Positions 25,242 to 34,053 of a DNA stretch of 44,207 bases are shown piece by piece. Under the pieces are notes generated by a model. The model searched no databases, was not told the DNA's origin, and saw only the letters and a list, made by a program, of their open reading frames with translations. How positions within the stretch are numbered: the stretch's first letter is position 1; every line of letters begins with the position of its first letter. Made by a program: the position numbers and the translations under genes. Source of the stretch: an uncultured Clostridia bacterium (lineage in GTDB: Bacteria; Bacillota; Clostridia; Oscillospirales; CAG-272); contig CAJGCM010000007.1 of NCBI GenBank assembly GCA_904501765.1, positions 1-44,207 of the forward strand, given 5' to 3'.

Positions 25242-25283
25242 ATGGGACGGAGGGGTTAATCTCTCCGTCCTACCATTTTATTT
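25242..25283 (+). terminator. Strong intrinsic terminator after the tail tube gene
   Basis: Stem ATGG-GACGGAG (25242-25252) pairs with CTCCGTC...CCAT (25263-25276) around a 10-base loop, followed by TTTTATTT. Partial termination here would lower chaperone and tape-measure expression relative to the tube protein. Confidence 0.85.
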
Positions 25284-25298
25284 GTGGAGGTAAAAAAC

Positions 25299-25640
25299 AT
25301 GGCTAAATCACTTAATTTTAACAACGTAAAAAAGCAGTTTTTCACGGTTACACTCGCAGACGAAAAAAATACTACTCTTATGATCGGTACGCCTACTAAA
25401 GCAATCATGGACGACTTAACGCTTTTACAAAAGAGTATGGAGTCCGTAAACGATGATAACTCTAATAATGAGGCTACCGACGACCTCTATAACGCTTGCG
25501 CTCGAGTAATGAGTCGTAATAAAGCCGGCGTTAAGATTACGAAAGAATTTCTCTCCGAGATTTTCGATTTCGAGGATATTATCCTATTCTTTACCGCCTA
25601 TATGGAGTTTATCGACGAGGTTATCGCCTCAAAAAACTAA
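25299..25640 (+). CDS. Tail assembly chaperone G
   Basis: 113 aa from ATG 25299 with GGAGG upstream. Acidic, helical, located between tube protein and tape measure as lambda gpG. The gene ends ...AIASKN with codons TCA AAA AAC TAA. The A AAA AAC heptamer is a canonical -1 slippery site leading into the T frame. Chaperones of this type coat the tape measure protein before tube polymerisation and are not in the finished virion. Confidence 0.88.
   Translation: MAKSLNFNNVKKQFFTVTLADEKNTTLMIGTPTKAIMDDLTLLQKSMESVNDDNSNNEATDDLYNACARVMSRNKAGVKITKEFLSEIFDFEDIILFFTAYMEFIDEVIASKN
25631..25637 (+). promoter_or_regulatory. Programmed -1 ribosomal frameshift site (A AAA AAC)
   Basis: The heptamer sits in the frame X XXY YYZ directly before the TAA stop of the G gene. 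The -1 frame is open from 25637 to 25915. This is the classic G/GT arrangement of long-tailed phages. Confidence 0.9.
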
Positions 25641-25915
25641 ATATCCCTTATTATTCCTCGGATGATGATAAGGGAGAGCATGGTTACGCGATAATTTCGA
25701 TTTGGGAGCATTTAGTAGCTCAGTATACAGGACTCAATATATTAGAGGTCGAGGAGTTAGATTACATAGATTATTTAACATTTCGACGAGACGCCTTTAT
25801 TTACAAAATGAGTAAAACGGATAAGGGCGTAGAGTATTTAAATAACGCGTGGAGGTTGGAACAGACCAAACCGGATCGCGAAACATTAAGAAAAAAATTC
25901 GGAAAGGAGGGTTAA
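25637..25915 (+). CDS. T domain of the tail assembly chaperone GT (expressed by -1 frameshift)
   Basis: 92 codons without an own start codon or ribosome binding site, read after slippage from the G gene: LNIPYYSSDDDKGEHGYAII, then EELDYIDYLTFRRDAFIYKM, ending LRKKFGKEG. Full GT would be join(25299..25637,25637..25915), about 205 aa. The YLTFRRDAFIYKM helix is typical of T domains that contact the tube protein. The stop is 3 bases before the tape measure ATG. Confidence 0.88.
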   Translation, partial: LNIPYYSSDDDKGEHGYAIISIWEHLVAQYTGLNILEVEELDYIDYLTFRRDAFIYKMSKTDKGVEYLNNAWRLEQTKPDRETLRKKFGKEG

Positions 25916-25918
25916 TAT

Positions 25919-28870
25919 ATGGCTGGTGCGATTAAAGGTATTACTATCGAAATCGGAGGCGATACTACAAAACTCGGTAAAGCGTTAACGGACGTTAATA
26001 ATAAGAGTAAGAGTTTACAAAAAGAGTTAAACGGCGTAAATTCGCTTTTAAAAATGGATCCGGGTAACGTTACTCTCCTAACGCAGAAACAGGATTTATT
26101 AACTAAGTCTATCGCCAATACAAAAGAAAAACTCGAAACATTACAAGAGGCTCAAAAGCAAGTACAAGCGCAGTTTGAAAAAGGCGAAATTACCGAGGAA
26201 CAGTACCGGGATTTACAACGTGAAATTGTAGCGACCGAACAAAAACTCGAAAAACTCACGGACGAGTTAAAAGAGTTTGGATCGGTCGGCGCTCAACAAG
26301 TCGCCCAGGTTGGCGAAAAAGTACAGGGCGTCGGAGAAAAGGTAACGAATTTCGGTAAAGGTATGTCGGTCGTAAGCGCCGGAACGGGAGCGGTATTAGC
26401 CGGCTCTATCGCTGCGTTTAAGGAACTTGATAGCGGATACGATACGATTATCACTAAGACCGGCGCGACCGGTGAGGCGCTCGATGAGTTAAACTCTATC
26501 GCGGATAATATTTTCGGATCCATGCCTACGGATATGGATACCGTTAGTATCGCGGTAGGAGAAATCAATACTCGTTTCGGATATACCGGCGAGCAGTTAG
26601 AGACGTTGTCGAGACAGTTTATCCAATTCGCAGAAATTAACGGCGTCGATCTGAATAACTCTATCGGTACCGTTAATAAAATCCTCGAACAGTTTAATTT
26701 AACCGGTGAGGACGCCTCCGGAGTATTGGATTTAATTACGTTAAAGGCTCAACAGACCGGTATTAGTGCCGACTCGTTAATGAAAAATATCCAGGATAAC
26801 GGCGCGACGTTTAAGGATATGGGTATCGGCGTTAATGAGGCGGTCGTATTATTGTCTCAATTTGAGGCGAACGGTGTTAACGTCGAGACGGCGTTAAAAG
26901 GCTTAAAAAAGGCTACCGTCGAATATGCCAAAGAGGGTTTATCTATGGAGGAGGGACTCGCTCAAACCATAGATAGTATCAAAAACGCTCAGACCGAAAC
27001 CGAGGCTCTCGCTTTAGTCGAGAAACTTTTCGGCTCTAAGGGCGCTAACGAAATGGTTAAGGCTATCCGCGAGGGACGTATTAACATTGACGATTTAAGC
27101 GCGTCTATGGAGGATTACGCCGGCGTCGTAAGCGATACGTTCGAGGGTACGCTCGATCCTATCGATCAAAGTACCGTCGCTATGAATAACTTAAAATTAG
27201 CCGGATCCGAACTCGGAGGAGCGTTACAAACCACGTTTACACCTATCTTAACGCAGTTAGTCGAAAAATTAAAAACGCTCGTTTCCTGGTTTTCCAATTT
27301 GTCGCCTACTATGCAAAAAACAATTGTTATCGTTTTAAGCGTAGTAACGGCTCTCGGTCCCTTAATCCTCATAATCGGACAACTAATAACGTCGGTCGGT
27401 ACTATTATGACGTTCGCTCCTAAACTTGTGACCGCTTTTAATGCCGTTAAAAGCGCTTTTTCGGCGTTAGGCGCTGCGTTTACCGCTAATCCTATAGGTA
27501 TTATCGTCGTCGCGATTACGGCTCTTGTAGCAGCTTTTATTTACTTGTGGAATAACTGCGAGGGGTTCCGTCAATTTTGGATCGATTTATGGGAGGGCAT
27601 TAAAAACGCCTTTAGCGCGGTCGTCGATTGGATTAAAAACGCCTTTACGTCCGTCGTAAATTGGTTTAGAGAAAATTGGCAAGCAATATTGTTATTTTTA
27701 GTAAATCCGTTCGCCGGAATCGCTAAATATTTATACGATCATTGCGAATGGTTTAGAAATTTATTCGACGGTGTCGTCCAATGGTTTAAAAACTTATGGT
27801 CGACTATTTCGACTTGGGTTTACGACAACGTAATCGCGCCTATCGCTCAATTTTTCGTCAATTTGTGGAACGGTATTGTATCCGCGTTTCATACTGTAAT
27901 CGATCCGTGGATAGAGATTATCCGGAGGGCGTCGGTACTCGTTTACAACGAAATTATAAAACCAATAGCGGATTTTTTTGTCGAATTATGGAATAAAATC
28001 ACGACGGGATTACAAAACGCGTGGGATTGGTGTACGAATTTAGCGACCACTATCGCCGATTGGGTAAACACACACGTTATTCAACCAATCGTTAATTTTT
28101 TCGTCGGTTTGTGGACTAAAATCGAAACCGGAGTATCGTCGGCGATTTCGACCGTAAAATCTGTATTTTCGACGGTTGCTAATTGGGTAAATACTACGGT
28201 TATTCAGCCGATAACCGGATTTTTCTCGACGTTGTGGGACGGATTTAAAACCGGCGCGGCGAACGCCTGGGAGGGTGTAAAATCTGTATTTTCAACGGTT
28301 GGAACTTTTTTCGGATCCGTATTTAATACCGTAAAAGATAAAATACTCTCCGTATTTTCAGCCGGTGGAAAAATTTTCTCCGGAATTAAAGACGGTATCG
28401 TTTCTACGTTTAAAACGGTCGTCAATACGATTATTAAAGGTTTAAATAAAGTTATTACGTTACCGTTTGAGGGACTTAACGGAATCCTTAACAAAATACA
28501 CGGAATAGAGATATTAGGAGTAAAGCCGTTTAATTGGTTGACGTGGAGAGCGCCGTTACCTCAGATACCTTTACTTTATCGAGGCGGTGTCTTAAAGAAA
28601 GGTCAAGTCGGTTTGTTAGAGGGTAGCGGTGCCGAGGCGGTAGTACCTCTCGAGCATAATACCGAATGGTTAGACAAAATCGCTCAGCGTCTCGACCGAA
28701 ATAATCCTACTCCTGATAACGTCGAGGTATTAACCGCTCTCGACCGAATTTACGATAGATTAAATCGTTTACAAGTCGTATTAAATAACGGCGTATTAGT
28801 CGGCGAAATTCTCGACGATATCGACGCCGGATTAGCCGATAAACAATTATTAAGCGCGAGAGGGGTATAA
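25919..28870 (+). CDS. Tape measure protein
   Basis: 983 aa. N-terminal coiled coil (GDTTKLGKALTDVNNKSKSL and long KQ/E-rich helices to ~135), a TP901-type core (KELDSGYDTIITKTGATGEA, then ETALKGLKKATVEYAKEG), hydrophobic helices around residues 470-545, then repeated Trp-rich segments of the pattern I-x-x-F-F-V-x-L-W (about 600-800) and a C-terminal domain with LYRGGVLKKGQVGLLEGSGA. It sets tail length and may help DNA cross the membrane. Length suggests a tail of roughly 150 nm by the usual 0.15 nm per residue rule. Confidence 0.95.
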   Translation: MAGAIKGITIEIGGDTTKLGKALTDVNNKSKSLQKELNGVNSLLKMDPGNVTLLTQKQDLLTKSIANTKEKLETLQEAQKQVQAQFEKGEITEEQYRDLQREIVATEQKLEKLTDELKEFGSVGAQQVAQVGEKVQGVGEKVTNFGKGMSVVSAGTGAVLAGSIAAFKELDSGYDTIITKTGATGEALDELNSIADNIFGSMPTDMDTVSIAVGEINTRFGYTGEQLETLSRQFIQFAEINGVDLNNSIGTVNKILEQFNLTGEDASGVLDLITLKAQQTGISADSLMKNIQDNGATFKDMGIGVNEAVVLLSQFEANGVNVETALKGLKKATVEYAKEGLSMEEGLAQTIDSIKNAQTETEALALVEKLFGSKGANEMVKAIREGRINIDDLSASMEDYAGVVSDTFEGTLDPIDQSTVAMNNLKLAGSELGGALQTTFTPILTQLVEKLKTLVSWFSNLSPTMQKTIVIVLSVVTALGPLILIIGQLITSVGTIMTFAPKLVTAFNAVKSAFSALGAAFTANPIGIIVVAITALVAAFIYLWNNCEGFRQFWIDLWEGIKNAFSAVVDWIKNAFTSVVNWFRENWQAILLFLVNPFAGIAKYLYDHCEWFRNLFDGVVQWFKNLWSTISTWVYDNVIAPIAQFFVNLWNGIVSAFHTVIDPWIEIIRRASVLVYNEIIKPIADFFVELWNKITTGLQNAWDWCTNLATTIADWVNTHVIQPIVNFFVGLWTKIETGVSSAISTVKSVFSTVANWVNTTVIQPITGFFSTLWDGFKTGAANAWEGVKSVFSTVGTFFGSVFNTVKDKILSVFSAGGKIFSGIKDGIVSTFKTVVNTIIKGLNKVITLPFEGLNGILNKIHGIEILGVKPFNWLTWRAPLPQIPLLYRGGVLKKGQVGLLEGSGAEAVVPLEHNTEWLDKIAQRLDRNNPTPDNVEVLTALDRIYDRLNRLQVVLNNGVLVGEILDDIDAGLADKQLLSARGV

Positions 28871-28873
28871 ATC

Positions 28874-29530
28874 ATGGAGCGTTATTTTATTCTTGATAAA
28901 TTTAATACCTGGTATGATTTACACCTTATCGTCGTGGCTAAGACAATTCTGGACGCGGAGCCTAAAACCAATTACGTAAAGCTCGACGGTATGAGCGGTA
29001 CTTTGGATTTGTCCGAGTCGTTAACCGGCGAGATTACTTACGACGACCGTACAATATCGGCGACGTTTTGGACAGATTACGGAAACCGTAAAGATAGAGA
29101 GGCGTTACTCCGAAAGATTACCGCCTCTTTACACGGTAAAAAGATTAAGATTATCGAGCCGGACGATCCCAATCATTATTTTTACGGTCGCGTAAAGATT
29201 AAATCTAAACGAAATACTTTAGCGTATGCGGAGATTACTATCGAGGCGATTTGTGAGCCGTGGCGATATGCTATCGAGGAGACCGTCCGGAGAGTCGATG
29301 TAGATACCGCCGAGGTAACAAATATCGTTATAAATAACAACGGTGTAAAAACCTTAAGTCCGGTTATTACCGTTACCGGATCCGTAGATATTACCTATAA
29401 CGGAAAGAGAACGTCGTTAACCGACGGCGTTTATAAAATCTCCGATATTAAGTTACGTCAAGGAGCGAATATTATCGGCGTTTCCGGAAACGGCTCCGCG
29501 ACGTTTTCGTATAGGGAGGCTGAGTTATAA
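28874..29530 (+). CDS. Distal tail protein (Dit)
   Basis: 218 aa. The start FNTWYDLHLIVVAKTILDAE and the DGMSGTLDLSESLTGEITYD segment match Dit proteins of Gram-positive siphophages, with a C-terminal galectin-like beta domain. Forms the hexameric hub joining tube and baseplate. Its stop overlaps the Tal start (TAATG). Confidence 0.9.
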   Translation: MERYFILDKFNTWYDLHLIVVAKTILDAEPKTNYVKLDGMSGTLDLSESLTGEITYDDRTISATFWTDYGNRKDREALLRKITASLHGKKIKIIEPDDPNHYFYGRVKIKSKRNTLAYAEITIEAICEPWRYAIEETVRRVDVDTAEVTNIVINNNGVKTLSPVITVTGSVDITYNGKRTSLTDGVYKISDIKLRQGANIIGVSGNGSATFSYREAEL

Positions 29531-31431
29531 TGTATAAGATTTTCGCCGACGATACGTTAATTTACGATAGCACTCTAGACGATTATAAAATCGGAAAAGG
29601 CTCTATTTCGTTGGAGACCAATAAATCCGGCTCGTTTACCTTTTCACTATATCCGGATCATTTTTATTATGACCGATTTATCCGCCTTAAGACCGTTATT
29701 ACCGTGTATAAATTCGATAAGATTGTTTTCCGAGGTCGAATTTTAAACGACGTAACGGATCATTGGAATAATAGAGTATTTACGTGCGAGGGCGAATTAG
29801 GCTTTTTACAGGACTCTATTATCCGTCCGTTCGATTTTTCCGGGACTCCCGAGGTGCTTTTTACAAAGCTCATAACCGAGCATAATAACCAGGTGGACGA
29901 TTTTAAGCGGTTTAAAATCGGTAAAATTACGGTCGTCGATCCTAACGACTATATCGCTCGTAGTAACTCGGAGTACGAGTCGACGCTCAGTAATATAAAC
30001 GATAGGTTAATCGAGGGATCACTCGGAGGATATGTTTATATCACTCACGGAGAGGACGGTACCGATCCGATACCTACTATTAACTATCTCAATAAGTTTA
30101 CCAAAGTCGCGACGCAAACGGTCGAATTTGGTGTAAATCTTAAAGAGTATACCAAAACCGTAAACGCTGACGGCTTGGCTACGGCTATTATTCCGCTCGG
30201 ATATTCTATCGACGATGGAAATAGCGATACGGTAGACAAGAGACTTACAATCGCGAGCGTTAACGACGGTCTCGATTATATATACAGTCCCGAGGGCGTC
30301 GCGTTATACGGATGGATTTATAAAACCATAATTTGGGACGACGTGACGCAGCCGAGTAATTTAAAGGCTAAGGCTGAAAAAACGATGGAGTCGCTCGTCG
30401 TTAGTAATATCACTCTACAATTAACGGCGATCGATTTACGGTTAATCGATCCGACAGTCGAGCCGTTTAATTTAAACGATTATATCCGAGTCGTTAGTAA
30501 GCCTCATAATTTCGACTCTACGTTACTCTGTAATAAATTAACGATGGATTTATTAAAGCCGGATAACGATACTATGACGATAGGATATACCTATACGTCT
30601 TTCGTCGGCGCTACCAACGATAATAAAAAATCGATAAATCGATCGATACAAAAGGTTAACGCCAATATCCAAAAAAATAAAGAATTTATTACGGATGAAA
30701 TTATGTCCGAGATCCAGGCGACGAGCGATTCTATTTTATCGCACGTCGGTAATACCTACGCTACGTCGGAGGAATTACAAGAAACAAAAACGCAGATCGA
30801 TTTACAAAAAGACTCTATTTTACTACAGATAGAGGGTAAATACGCTACATCGGAGGCGCTGCAAGAAACCGAGTCGAAAATCGATTTACAAAAAGATTCT
30901 ATTTTATTAAGTGTTTCTCAGGAATATATCGACAAAACGAATTTTGAAACGTTTAAATCGTCGACAGAGTCCTCTATAACGCTCTTAACTGACGAGATCG
31001 GTTTAAAGGTCGCTCGATCGGATTTTGACTCGTTAGGGCAAACGGTAGATAGTGCCGTAGCCGAGTTAGAGTTAAAGATAGGGAAAGACGACGCCGATCA
31101 GTTAATTAGCATGATTAACGCCTCCGCCGACGTTATTACGCTTAACTCTAATCGTCTCGTTATCAATAGCACACATTTTAAATTAGAGGCGGACGGATCC
31201 GTAACCGCCTCTAACGCTCATATCCAAAGCGGCAACGGTTATTATAACGTTGATATTAGCGACGGTGTTATTACGATTGACGGTCAATGGTCGGCACACG
31301 AAGAAAACCAAAGTATGTTATTATTGCAATTTCATAGCGCGTTTGGTGAGTTATGCGGTTTGTTTTGTAACGGATACGTCGACGAAAACATGACATTTAA
31401 TCCGACTAACTTATACGTTAGTAAAATTTAA
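29530..31431 (+). CDS. Tail-associated protein (Tal, gp18-like N-terminus)
   Basis: 633 aa. Residues 1-~380 are the beta-rich gp27/gp18-like Tal hub domain (YKIFADDTLIYDSTLDDYKI ... VKPHNF-type linkers). From ~390 to 520 is a coiled-coil region with two near-identical ~31-residue units (TSEELQETKTQIDLQKDSIL and TSEALQETESKIDLQKDSIL), then a GDGSVTASNAHIQSG-type beta-helical end. No peptidase motif is seen. It forms the tail tip, while the receptor-binding genes are far away at 8.9-17.4 kb. Confidence 0.85.
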   Translation: MYKIFADDTLIYDSTLDDYKIGKGSISLETNKSGSFTFSLYPDHFYYDRFIRLKTVITVYKFDKIVFRGRILNDVTDHWNNRVFTCEGELGFLQDSIIRPFDFSGTPEVLFTKLITEHNNQVDDFKRFKIGKITVVDPNDYIARSNSEYESTLSNINDRLIEGSLGGYVYITHGEDGTDPIPTINYLNKFTKVATQTVEFGVNLKEYTKTVNADGLATAIIPLGYSIDDGNSDTVDKRLTIASVNDGLDYIYSPEGVALYGWIYKTIIWDDVTQPSNLKAKAEKTMESLVVSNITLQLTAIDLRLIDPTVEPFNLNDYIRVVSKPHNFDSTLLCNKLTMDLLKPDNDTMTIGYTYTSFVGATNDNKKSINRSIQKVNANIQKNKEFITDEIMSEIQATSDSILSHVGNTYATSEELQETKTQIDLQKDSILLQIEGKYATSEALQETESKIDLQKDSILLSVSQEYIDKTNFETFKSSTESSITLLTDEIGLKVARSDFDSLGQTVDSAVAELELKIGKDDADQLISMINASADVITLNSNRLVINSTHFKLEADGSVTASNAHIQSGNGYYNVDISDGVITIDGQWSAHEENQSMLLLQFHSAFGELCGLFCNGYVDENMTFNPTNLYVSKI

Positions 31432-31450
31432 TTGATTGCGAGGTAATTTT

Positions 31451-31681
31451 ATGGTATCTGAAAATAATGATATCCCTCTCGTTATAGCTATGAATAACGC
31501 GGAAACCGCGCTCACGAATACGGTTAACGAATTACTATCAATTTTACCGTGTTATTTATTAGAGCCGCTACTCGATAAAATCCATCGGCAAGTTAAAGAC
31601 GGCGCGAAAAAAGAACTCGTTACGGCTAAAAACGAATACGCGCGAAAATGCGCGGAAACCGAGGGAGGAGGTACAAAATGA
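31451..31681 (+). CDS. Small protein before the lysis genes (76 aa)
   Basis: ATG 31451 with GAGGT upstream; an earlier in-frame ATG (31436) has no spacing for a ribosome binding site. Helical, with PLVIAMNNAETALTNTVNEL and a Lys/Glu-rich C-terminus ending EGGGTK. No domain is recognised. Overlaps the following ATG by 4 bases. Similar small genes between Tal and holin are common in clostridial phages. Confidence 0.65.
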   Translation: MVSENNDIPLVIAMNNAETALTNTVNELLSILPCYLLEPLLDKIHRQVKDGAKKELVTAKNEYARKCAETEGGGTK

Positions 31682-31959
31682 CGTTATCGACAGTTACACT
31701 TATCGTAACGGAAATCGTTACGTTAATCGGCGTCGCCGTCCCGGTTATCGTTTGGGCTGCGAGAATTGTAGAGGGCGTAAGGTGTCAGTTACGCGCGGAT
31801 ATGTTGAATATTTATTATAAATGCAAAGAAACGAGACGGATCCGACAATACGAGGCGGAGCATTTCGAGAAATGCTATCACGCTTATAAGGCGTTGAGAG
31901 GTAACTCGTTTATCGATGAGATTTATAAAAAGGTTCATCGTTGGGATGTAATTTCGTAA
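31678..31959 (+). CDS. Single-pass membrane protein, possible lysis accessory (93 aa)
   Basis: N-terminal hydrophobic helix (VTLIVTEIVTLIGVAVPVIVWAA), then a basic, Cys-containing cytoplasmic part (VRCQLRADMLNIYYKCKETR). Sits directly before the holin with AGGAGG upstream of both genes. It may be a second holin or antiholin; no family is recognised, so this is inferred from place and topology. Confidence 0.6.
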   Translation: MTLSTVTLIVTEIVTLIGVAVPVIVWAARIVEGVRCQLRADMLNIYYKCKETRRIRQYEAEHFEKCYHAYKALRGNSFIDEIYKKVHRWDVIS

Positions 31960-31978
31960 TAAAAGGAGGACTAAAAGT

Positions 31979-32218
31979 ATGACTATCAAAAAGGAAACTA
32001 TTATCAGAACGGTAGTTTTAGCGCTTGCGTTAATCAATCAGGTTTTAACCGTGTTCGGTTATCACGTTATCCCTATCGACGACGCTCAGATCGCGGAGTT
32101 AATTTCTCTTATCTTTACGATTGGCGCGTCCGCGTGGGCGTGGTGGAAAAATAACAGTTTCACTAAAAACGCTATCGCTGCGGATAAGGTACTCGACGAA
32201 TTGAGACACAAACAATAA
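31979..32218 (+). CDS. Holin, phi LC3 family
   Basis: 79 aa with two membrane segments (TVVLALALINQVLTVFGY and LISLIFTIGASAWAWWK) joined by the loop HVIPIDDAQI, and a charged C-terminus. The INQVLTVFG and WAWWKNNSFTKNA elements are diagnostic of phi LC3-type holins. Opens the membrane to let the amidase reach the wall. AGGAGG upstream; a strong terminator follows. Confidence 0.92.
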   Translation: MTIKKETIIRTVVLALALINQVLTVFGYHVIPIDDAQIAELISLIFTIGASAWAWWKNNSFTKNAIAADKVLDELRHKQ

Positions 32219-32231
32219 CTATTAACTATGG

Positions 32232-32262
32232 GAGAGTCGGAGAAATTCGACTCTCTTTTTTT
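32232..32262 (+). terminator. Strong intrinsic terminator between holin and amidase
   Basis: GAGAGTCG (32232-32239), 8-base loop, CGACTCTC (32248-32255), then seven T. Perfect 8-bp stem. It would separate or attenuate the endolysin message; no clear new promoter is seen before the amidase. Confidence 0.9.
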
Positions 32263-32284
32263 ATTTACCGAGGAGGTTAAAGTT

Positions 32285-32920
32285 ATGAGTAAAGTATTTT
32301 TAAGCGCCGGTCACGGTGGAACGGATCCGGGCGCGTGTGCATACGGTCTAAAAGAAAAAGATATTAACTTACAAACTTTACTCGCGTGTAAGTCCGAGTT
32401 AGAGCGTCACGGCGTGACCGTGATAGCCTCTCGCGTAAAGGACGAAAGCGATCCGGTTAGTCAAGAAGTTAAAGAGGCGAACGCCTCTCGAGCGGATATC
32501 GCGGTATCTTTCCACGCAAACGCCGGAGGCGGCGACGGGTTCGAGGCGTTTTATTATCAAGGCAGCGCGTACGGGTTAAAACTTGCCGCGCTTGGTGAGA
32601 AGTACGTCAAGGCGTTAGGGCAAAATAGCCGAGGAGTAAAACGCGGTAATCATTTGTCATTTATCAAAAATACAAAAATGACGGCGGTACTTTTCGAGTC
32701 GTTCTTTGTGGATAACGATAAGGACAATAATATCGGCGACACGGTCGCAAAACAAAAAGCCCTCGGAGTCGCGTACGCGAAAGCGATACTCGAGTATCTC
32801 GGTATCGAATACGAAAATAAATTATATCGCGTCCAGGTCGGCGCGTTCAAAAAGAAATCGTCCGCCGAAACATTACGCGACGAGTTAAAAGCGCGAGGTT
32901 ACGACGCGGTTATCGTGTAA
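32285..32920 (+). CDS. Endolysin: N-acetylmuramoyl-L-alanine amidase (Amidase_3) with SPOR domain
   Basis: 211 aa from ATG 32285, with GAGGAGG upstream; an in-frame ATG at 32228 lies before the terminator and is not used. Amidase_3 zinc ligands: His in LSAGHGGTDPG, Glu in KDESDPVSQE region, His in VSFHANAGG, and catalytic Glu in LFESFFVDND. The C-terminal ~38 residues (LYRVQVGAFKKKSSAETLRD ... GYDAVIV) form a SPOR domain that binds glycan strands stripped of stem peptides, directing the enzyme to the wall. Cuts the bond between MurNAc and L-Ala to release progeny. Confidence 0.94.
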   Translation: MSKVFLSAGHGGTDPGACAYGLKEKDINLQTLLACKSELERHGVTVIASRVKDESDPVSQEVKEANASRADIAVSFHANAGGGDGFEAFYYQGSAYGLKLAALGEKYVKALGQNSRGVKRGNHLSFIKNTKMTAVLFESFFVDNDKDNNIGDTVAKQKALGVAYAKAILEYLGIEYENKLYRVQVGAFKKKSSAETLRDELKARGYDAVIV

Positions 32921-32938
32921 CGCGAAATTTCGCTCAAA

Positions 32939-32953
32939 TTCACGCAATTTCGT
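32939..32953 (+). promoter_or_regulatory. Degenerate operator/stoperator-like motif, site 6
   Basis: TTCACGCAATTTCGT matches the TTTACTCAATTTCGT consensus at 13 of 15 positions. It lies just past the amidase, the end of the late operon. Confidence 0.3.
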
Positions 32954-33037
32954 TAACGATGAACAAATACTCTCCCTCGCAATTAAAACGCGCCCACGGG
33001 CAAAATTTAAGCGCACAGGGGCATATAAAACGAAAAG

Positions 33038-33072
33038 AGAGGTCGGGGATTATTCCTCGACCTCTTTTTTTA
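33038..33072. terminator. Bidirectional terminator between late genes and the minus-strand cassette
   Basis: AGAGGTCGGGGA pairs with TCCTCGACCTCT around a short ATTAT-type loop, with a 7-base T run after it on + and an A-rich flank (AAAACGAAAAG) giving a T-rich tail on -. It serves both converging transcripts. The rest of 32921-33083 holds no gene. Confidence 0.88.
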
Positions 33073-33083
33073 TTTGTCGAGTT

Positions 33084-33434
33084 TCATCCCTCGACTCTTT
33101 TTATAGGCGACATTTCTTTTCCGCAATTCGGGCAATACTTAGGATAAACGCCGGTATCGGGATCCTCTATTTCTTCATCACACACCGAGCACGCTAACAA
33201 CCAATCGCCTATCGCGATCCATTCTCCGTAAGTTTTTTCTACGCCCTCGAGCAGATCCTCAACAGAACAACCGAGCGCGTGAGCGAGTTTGTAAACCGTC
33301 AACGCGGCGGCGGCGTTTATATCTTTAACGCCTTGCTCGTAATGTTGGATCATTCGGACATTAACTCCGGACGCCTCGGCTAATTGGGGTTGAGTGAGTC
33401 CGGACTCTTTTCGGATCCGTTTTAAGTTTGTCAT
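33084..33434 (-). CDS. XRE-family regulator with C-terminal zinc ribbon
   Basis: 116 aa. Residues 1-~65 are a clear HTH_3: LKRIRKESGLTQPQLAEASG, then MIQHYEQGVKDINAAAALTV and YKLAHALGCSVEDLLEG. The C-terminal part has CSVCDEEIEDP ... YCPNCGKEM, two C-x2-C knuckles forming a zinc ribbon. Last gene of a five-gene minus-strand operon and a plausible autoregulator of the promoter at 34399-34427, which carries a palindrome between its -35 and -10. Confidence 0.88.
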   Translation of the reverse strand: MTNLKRIRKESGLTQPQLAEASGVNVRMIQHYEQGVKDINAAAALTVYKLAHALGCSVEDLLEGVEKTYGEWIAIGDWLLACSVCDEEIEDPDTGVYPKYCPNCGKEMSPIKRVEG

Positions 33435-33697
33435 ACTGTTACCTCCTTACACTTTTTCGTTACTGTCCGGCGATCTCTAAAAGGATCGCTCAATTTATCG
33501 ATACTCGGCTTATAGGATAAACAATCTTTCCAAAATATAAAACCTTGTACGCTCTCGTCCCATACCCAAACGCTCGCGGTATATTCATGTCTCATTCTGT
33601 CGACGAAATCCTCGAACTCGTCGAGACGGTCGTACTCTTTTCTCCATCCGTATCCGGTGGAGCCGGAGCAATAATCAACGACGTATTTTTTACTCAT
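33431..33697 (-). CDS. Small hypothetical protein (88 aa), minus-strand cassette
   Basis: Starts at 33697 and overlaps its downstream neighbour by 4 bases. Begins SKKYVVDYCSGSTGYGWRKE, with Asp-rich DRLDEFEDFVDRMR and aromatic VWVWDESVQGFIFWKD segments. No recognised domain. Genes of this sort expressed from a prophage operon separate from the lytic genes often carry defence or exclusion functions; that is inference. Confidence 0.6.
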   Translation of the reverse strand: MSKKYVVDYCSGSTGYGWRKEYDRLDEFEDFVDRMRHEYTASVWVWDESVQGFIFWKDCLSYKPSIDKLSDPFRDRRTVTKKCKEVTV

Positions 33698-33834
33698 ATT
33701 GTCGCCTCCTCGACCTCTACGATATAGGTATTATCTATTCCGTAAAATGCCTCGTTAGCGGCTTTTAGACTGACGTTTTCTCGGATAACAGTTTCTTTAC
33801 CGGTGGCGCTTACGTGGATTACGTTATATTTCAT
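33694..33834 (-). CDS. Small hypothetical protein (46 aa), minus-strand cassette
   Basis: ATG at 33834 (complement), with a GGAG-type ribosome binding site upstream; stop TGA overlaps the next start (ATGA). Sequence MKYNVIHVSATGKETVIREN, then SLKAANEAFYGIDNTYIV, ending EVEEATI: a beta-hairpin plus one helix, reminiscent of small phage proteins with a VSLKAA helix. No function known. Confidence 0.6.
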   Translation of the reverse strand: MKYNVIHVSATGKETVIRENVSLKAANEAFYGIDNTYIVEVEEATI

Positions 33835-33847
33835 ATCTTTACTCCTT

Positions 33848-33994
33848 TCACATTTCGATAAATACGTTATCGCCTTTTACCTCGAACGATTTAATTTTAT
33901 CGTGCAAAAAAGGCGCTTTTTGCATTTCGCGACCGTCGCGGAAAAAATAGAAATCTTTGCTCGGATATTGTTTTCTTAATTCGTTGATACTCAT
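33848..33994 (-). CDS. Small hypothetical protein (48 aa), minus-strand cassette
   Basis: ATG at 33994 (complement) preceded by GGAG. Product MSINELRKQYPSKDFYFFRD then EMQKAPFLHDKIKSFEV, ending FIEM. One helix followed by beta-type strands. Unknown function. It is 13 bases from the next gene. Confidence 0.55.
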   Translation of the reverse strand: MSINELRKQYPSKDFYFFRDGREMQKAPFLHDKIKSFEVKGDNVFIEM

Positions 33995-34053
33995 TTTATA
34001 ACTCCATTTCTCCGGGAGATTAACCGCTCCCGGTCGGCTATTTGTTTATTTGA

